In this document: positions 57,859-64,000 of the stretch, one piece after another
Numbering within the stretch: the first letter of the stretch is position 1
Layout: the number at the start of each line of letters is the position of its first letter
Source: Diatrype stigma
Lineage: Eukaryota > Ascomycota > Sordariomycetes > Xylariales > Diatrypaceae
Length of the DNA stretch: 64,000 nucleotides
NCBI GenBank assembly: GCA_022225965.2
Contig: JAKJXP020000003.1
Span: 1-64,000, forward strand
Direction of reading: 5' to 3'
The notes under the pieces: model-generated
What the model was told of the DNA's origin: nothing
Database searches by the model: none
What the model saw: the letters and a program-made list of their open reading frames with translations, nothing else
Translations under genes and position numbers: made by a program

Positions 57859-60800
57859 CATATAAGCCGTTTAAGGGCAGTTTTTTTTATAAGCCATTCG
57901 GAAGAATTTTTTTCGATAATTTACTTTAATTTTTTTTTTTTTATAAGTTATTAAAAGGCAACTTTTTATATAAGACATTCGTAGGAACTTTTGTTTTTAA
58001 TAATTGCGATATTCGTAAATTATTTTTATTTTCGATAATAATCGGGGCTTATTATTAAGCCGGTTAAACCGAACGTTATCGTTAATTTCGTTAGAAAAAC
58101 GCGCCAAAAAGCGCCTAAAAGCCAAGAATTGCCCGTAAGTTTTGTTCGTAATTATTATTTAAATAATACGGATAATTATTTAAATAATAACGGATATTAT
58201 TTCGGATATTATTACGGCTAGGACCCGCTTTTATTTATTTTATTAGCTATTTCCGAATACGATTTCCGATTATTAAGATGTTTTCGGAATATATTTTAAA
58301 TAGTTCTTTTCATAAATATTCGGAAATCTTTATTATTATCGTAATTTCGATATTTCGAAAAGCCGTTAAAAAGCGGTTAATTACTTTAAACGGCGGCGGG
58401 ATATGTATTATTATATTTGTTTAAAATATTCGTAATTAATGAATAATAATTGGGAAATTTTATATAATAAGGGGATTAATAAATATTGCCGGAAATTAAG
58501 TATTAAGTATATTATATATTATATTAAGGCAAATATATAAATAAATAATTCCTATTATTTTAAATAATTGGTAAATAGGTTAATAATTTTTTAATAACAG
58601 TTATTAGCATTATTAATTATTTTTATATAATGGATAAGTTATATTATATTAAAAAGAAATATTAATAAATGCTAAGAAATCGAAATAAAATAAAAGGTAA
58701 TTAATTAAGTTATTAAGTTAATATTATAAAAGGAAAAAAGATTATTAAAATGTATTACAAATTATTAAAATCCCTTTATGCGCTTTTTTGCATTAACGAA
58801 ATCGTTTTTGCCATTTATATTGTTTGTTTTAAGGGAAATTTTTATATTGTTAAGTTTATTAATTAATTCGTATAAATATAAGTAATGTATAAATAATAAA
58901 TTAAAAGTTTAAATAATTAAAAAAAAACGATATAATTGTTTTTTCGGTATTATTATCGTTTATTTTTACCTATAAAAGCTTTTGTTTGTTTTAATTATTA
59001 GCGACTTATTAACCGAAACGACCGCCTTTATTTTGTTATAAGTTCTTGCTTATCCGGATTTCTTTTTCGGGCTTTATTCGAATTTCTTGCGATTAATTTG
59101 GGGGGTTAAGCAAAAAGCCTTGGCCGCTTTCGGTTATGTCCTTTTTTTTTTGGTATAATAGTAATAAATAGCGGTTTTCGTATTGGTACCGGGAATTCGT
59201 AAAGTTTTTAATTTATGAATGCGTCGAGTTTTAAGATATATCTTATTTTTTTATTGCATTCTTATATTTTTTTTTTAATTATATCGATTAAATTTTACCG
59301 TAAGTGCCATTTGTTATATATAGCGTTAAAACCTATTTATTGTATTAGATATTTAATTTTTTTCCGGATTATTCGTTTATTTAATAGCCTTTTTATTTCG
59401 AAGTATTTATAGGATTTCTTAAAGATCTTTTTATTTTCTTTAATTTTTATAATTAATTTTTTACGTAACAATATCGAAATTCGTTAATACGGATTATTTT
59501 CCGGCGTAATTGCCGGTTTTAGGTAAGCTATTAATATTATCGGATATATATTTTAGGCCTTATTAAAGTTTAGTTCGTAAGTTAAATTATTTATTTTACG
59601 TATTATTTTAAAAGGATTTACGAATCGAGGGGCCATTTTTTTATTAGGAATATATGGTAATAAGTATCCTTTATATAGGCATATTTTAATTCATAATTCC
59701 TTTTCGAACATTATCGGTTTATATTTGGCGTTATATTTTTAGGTTATGGCATAAACTATTAGCGATTCCGTAATTTATGCCGCTTTTCGGAATATCGTAG
59801 CTGTTGGTTAATTAATAGGCCGTTATAATGATAATTTTCTTAAATATATTCGGGTACTTATAAAATATTCGTTAAGTAAGTATTTAATTTTTATTAATTT
59901 CTTATTATTAAATATTGTTATAAACCATGGTATAATTTTTATTTATAATTTTTTAGAATATATTTAATTTTAATATCGGAATGCCGTTTTTATTATTTGG
60001 TTTTTGCGTTTAAATAAATTATTTGCTTATAAATAATAGGTTATTATGTATCGCTGATATATTCCCATTATTAATTATATTTTGTGCCATATTTCTTATA
60101 CGAATTTCGTATTTTTATCCGTAATAACCATTTTTGGAATTCCTTAGTTGTTTATTAATAATTATTAATTAATTATAAGTTCCTAGTTTTTATTGGAATA
60201 TTATAAGTGCCTTAAAACGATTAGGGTTGCTTTAAATGCTTTATTTGTAATTATTATAAATACATCGAACGAATCGAATCCGGAAATCGATTATTTTGTA
60301 TGGATAAATTTTATTAATGACATAGCCGTAACGATATTTAGCGTAACCGTATAAAACGGAATTAGAGGTATTTGGATTGGTTGCAACTTTTTATACGGCT
60401 AATAGCGCGATGTTTAAATATTGTCGCATATTGGATAGTACTTTATATATTTTTTTATATTTTTCCATACTTATGAAATACAATACGATAATATGAATTT
60501 TTTTTACGTTATTATAATGCCTTAATAAAAGCGTTTATTATGGCATTTTTTTAATACTTTTTGCTTATATGTATGGGATATATATAGGCGCTTATTTAAT
60601 AGCGGGCTTTTGGAATATAATAACTTATTTTCGTTAAGACGAAACGTTGCGTTTTTTGCCGGCTGGTTGTTATTACGTAACTTCTTTAGGTTTTTTACGA
60701 TTTTGCGTTATTATTTCCGATTACCGATTTTATATTTTTTGCGTATTTTTTTTTTAAAATCCTTAATAAGGCCTGTTATGTTTGTTTAGTTTTTATTTTT

Positions 60801-61839
60801 GGGGGCCTTTTTTGCTGGTAAGTCCTTAGTTAGGAATATCGTATTTAAGGTATTTTCCTTTAAGGAAGCATTGTTATCGCGAATCGGTAATCGTAATAAC
60901 GCATTTGGCATTATATTGGAATTTTTAGGTATGTATATCATTAATAGCGAATATTCCCTTAAGAATATTAAGGCCGCTTATAGCCGATAATTAGTTTTCG
61001 TAACGTTTTGGGTTTTTAAATTTTTTTTTAATAATGCCTTTAATAATATTGTAATTAATAAGTATTATTATTAAGGGCTTTTTCGTAAACCTAATATATA
61101 TCCGCAATTTCTTAATTGCTTATATTAAATATGCCATTTTTAGCTTTATAAGTTAATATGCCTTTTTTGCTTAGCTAATGCATTTGCTTAGGTATAATAT
61201 AAGGCGTATAGCTGTTTTGGATATTTAGCTTTTTCCGTTTTAAAAGTATTTCGGAATTATATGAAACAGTATTATCCTAAAGCCATTTTTGGATGCATTT
61301 AATTAAATAAATGCCTATGCAATCGGATCGAAATGAATTAAAGTGATTTCTTTAAGTAATGCATTCTTAATGCGTTAAAACGATTTTAATTCCTTATTTT
61401 TTAGTTAGAAACTGGTATTACGGATATAAGCCTTGCGTTGTTGTTTATTAAAAATTTTGCTTTAATTCCGGCCTTATTTTAATAGTTAAGTTTTAAATTA
61501 CTTAAGGAACTTATTATAATGAATATAATTTTTTATTAAGTGCTTTAATTAATTTATAAATCCAATTTAATGCTTTAAATTATTAAGATTCGTAAAGAAC
61601 TTAATGCGGCAAATGGCCTTTAGTTTTTTCTTTATTGTTTATAATTTAAAGCCGTTTATTCGAAAGCTTAATAGTTATATCGACGGATATTTTATAAAGA
61701 ATTTCTTAAAAGAAAATAATAATTTAATATTTTTAAATGCTATAAATATTTAGTTTAAATGTTCCAAATATTTTTCTTAATTATTAAAGAATATTATAAT
61801 ATCGTTAATATAAGCTATTAAATAATGCTTATAAGTATA
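57859..61839 (-). mobile_element. Gypsy-type retrotransposon remnant, opposite orientation
   Basis: AT-rich with minus-strand coding. Near 61815-61785 the minus strand reads AYINDIIIFF, the Gypsy reverse-transcriptase active site (YVDDIIIFS before G-to-A change), followed by a KYLEHLN-like block. RNase H and integrase should follow toward lower coordinates (about 61.5 down to 59.5 kb), and I see only degraded traces. The N-terminal half of the reverse transcriptase and gag are missing, cut at about 61840. No paired LTRs were found. Blocks at 58-59 kb may be its 3' non-coding part or LTR. Confidence 0.6.
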
Positions 61840-61935
61840 ATGGGGCCCATGGGGCCCTAAGGGGTTGGCACCGGTTAATCTCCGGCGCCGCGCAGCGCTT
61901 TAAGACGCTTTTAAGCCGCGTTAAGGCTACGTATA
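61840..61935. other. GC-rich junction between two retroelements
   Basis: A sudden GC-rich stretch in AT-rich DNA. It opens with two perfect ATGGGGCCC 9-mers (61840-61857) and continues TCCGGCGCCGCGCAGCGC. It marks the break in the minus-strand reverse transcriptase. It could be a less-mutated LTR end or a recombination joint. Confidence 0.5.
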
Positions 61936-64000
61936 AAAGGCTTTATAAGCCCGTAAAGATTTTTAATTTTTTTCCTTTTTTTTATAATTAGGAAATAAAT
62001 TCCATTTAGCAATTGCTTATAATTAATAATAAATGAAGCCTTTTATATATTTCCTAATTATTAAAATTAATAAATAAGTAGCAGCAAAAACGCTTTCGAA
62101 TTATTAGGATAAGCGGTAATAATAAACAAATGTCCGCGGAAATATAAAATATAATTAACGTATTTAATTAAGCAATAAATACCGCAATAATAAGTTTCGA
62201 ATAGCGCATAAATATTTCCTTTTAACGGAATAAATAAAAATTCTTTTAATTTTAATAACAAATGGCGGCCTAAAACGAAAGAAACGAATTCTTAATTAAT
62301 TCGATTTTCCAGTTCGAATAAGGCTTAAAAGCCCAATAAGAGATTTTCGTACGATTAATTAATTATTATTTTAATATCGACGGCCTTATAAAAAACGCGG
62401 GCGTCCCGACGAATCTAGCGTCCGTTAACGGGAACGTCGCATTTTAAGGCGATAAATAACTTAACGATAGCAAAAGAAAAGTCGTTAAAAGGAAATTCAT
62501 AGCGTAGCCGGATATTTTTAACGGCAATCGCGCGGAATTTCCGTAATGGGAATTTAAAATGAAATATAAGTTGGTTAAAAATACCGGGTTTATCGGAAAA
62601 ACCGGAAACCAGTTTTATATAATTTACGACCGTTTAAACAAAACAATTTAAGAGATTATTATTACTTTTTTTATTTTAAGAGGGCCTTTTAATTAATGCA
62701 ATCCTTTTGCGTTTTTGAATTATCTTATTAGCATGTACGGTAATAAAAATAAATAAGAAAATTCGGCCGTAAAGCTTAAGGATTTCCATTAAGGTATTAA
62801 CGTATGGTTCGCGAATTTCCTTCCGATTTTTAAAAGAATTATTGTCGATATAAAAGGAACAGTATGGCCCGATTCGGCGAAGTTCGTTATATTTTAAGGC
62901 GCGATTAACGAAAAGCTTAAAAAGGCCTTAATTGTAGCGTTTCTTTTAAATAATTACGTTAAATAAATAAATGGCGTATTGGAAATAATAAGCCGATTAA
63001 AACGTTATTTTTCTTATAAATCCAGTAACGGCTTATTTATTATTCGCGAAAACGCCATAGTTTTTTATTAATTAATGAATAAAAAAAAAATACGAGAATG
63101 TCCGGCATAATAGCTTTAATTAAGCAACAAAAGCGGCAAAATAGCCGAAAACTCGATTCGGGTAACGCTAAAAAGCAACGCGCGAAATGGGTTTCGCGTA
63201 AAAAGCGGGACGATAAAATGGCCAAAGGCTTATGCTTTCGGTACGGCCGAAAGAATTATCGGGCCAATTGTTGCCTTTTCTTTTTCGCTAAACGCCCGAA
63301 TATTATTGCAACGTTCGATATTAAATCCTAAAATGAAAATTAAGACGAATTTTCGGGTTTGGACGAAAAAAAAGATTAGCTTTTGCGCCGAATTACGCGT
63401 AAATGGCGAAGGCTTTTTAAGAAAAAATTAAACAGGCTAAACAAAACATGAACGGTATTTTTTTTTATCGATATATATATAAATTAAGAAAAATTCGTCG
63501 AAGCCTTAATAAATTTGGGTTATAAATGTTATATCGTCGTAAATAAATTGTTCGTAAAACGATTAAAATTGCCGCGTATTCCTATTAAGCCGAAGGAATT
63601 ACGAAAGGTTCGTAAAAAAGGATTGCATTAATAAGGAATTATTCATAAAATAACTTATATAAAAACCGATATAAATAAATATAAGTTCAGGATTTATGCA
63701 TATATTATTAAAAACTTGGCTTTTTCTTTTATATTCGAAAAGCCGTAAATAAAATACGAAAACGTTTTATACGACGCTTTTAAGCATAGCTTAACCGTAA
63801 ATAAGGCGAATTATATGGTGGTTTATAAAAAGGACTTTCGGAAGGAACGTAATCGTTTCCGAAGCATTAAATAAGCGCGCATAATTTCCGGAAATACGTT
63901 CGGAATAATAATAAGGAAACTATAAAAAACCAACCGAAAAATATTAAAAACAAACGTATTTTCGGTAATCTTAATAAACATTAATAAGGCGTTAACATTA
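61936..64000 (+). mobile_element. Gypsy-type retrotransposon, gag end, running off the window
   Basis: Plus-strand coding remnants. At 63098-63331 an open piece reads KGLCFRYGRKNYRANC, a CCHC zinc knuckle (C..C....H....C) with Cys-to-Tyr and His-to-Tyr changes, preceded by a basic gag C-terminus. Aspartyl-protease-like sequence follows near 63490-63560. It continues past 64000, so the rest of pol and the right LTR are not visible. The left LTR is not identified; the AT-rich 61.94-62.3 kb stretch may hold it. Confidence 0.6.

Overview
This window comes from a filamentous ascomycete (Pezizomycotina; I cannot place it more precisely). The evidence is short introns of about 45-130 nt with GTAAGT/GTATGT-type donors, fungal-only families (HET domain, DUF1996, berberine-bridge-type oxidases), a fungal NAR1, and sharp alternation between GC-balanced gene blocks and very AT-rich blocks of retrotransposons that carry the marks of repeat-induced point mutation (RIP).

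Layout. 0.3-11.9 kb: a HET-domain gene broken by two frameshifts, then a protein-kinase gene on the same strand split by a complete 7,043-bp Ty1/Copia retrotransposon (3697-10739; 154-bp LTRs; 5-bp target duplication). 12-15 kb: sparse, with a MITE-like inverted repeat, a broken hypothetical gene and a fragment of a short-chain dehydrogenase (SDR). 15.2-29.7 kb: an enzyme-rich block with a SAM methyltransferase, a berberine-bridge-type FAD oxidase, a small hypothetical protein, a DUF4267-like fragment, a divergent pair of an isocitrate-lyase/PEP-mutase-family lyase and an aconitase-family dehydratase, an AAAP amino-acid transporter and a small four-helix membrane protein. 29.7-33.5 kb: intergenic DNA holding a composite repeat (31.35-33.19 kb) with two direct repeats and minisatellites.

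33.5-46 kb: a Ser/Thr-rich single-pass membrane protein with an in-frame TGA, a DUF1996 secreted protein, the housekeeping Fe-S assembly factor NAR1, a SUZ-domain RNA-binding protein, a small conserved-looking protein, an SDR pseudogene and a stand-alone RNase H. 46.2-64 kb: retrotransposon DNA: a Copia remnant, a full-length 6,936-bp Ty3/Gypsy element (50918-57853; 232-bp LTRs; TSD TTAAC) carrying a tRNA-Ser-like sequence with a poly(A) run just upstream of its 3' LTR, an oppositely oriented Gypsy remnant, and the gag end of another Gypsy element running off the window.

How it fits together: the aconitase-like and lyase-like proteins share a 421-bp promoter region with a CCGAG-N11-CTCGG inverted repeat. 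They could act in sequence (isomerise a citrate-like acid, then cleave it), with the transporter and oxidase/methyltransferase genes nearby. The HET and kinase genes look like a former allorecognition or defence-type pair, now both disrupted. Intron boundaries were worked out by hand from splice consensus and reading-frame continuity; family names rest on motif recognition, not on searches.
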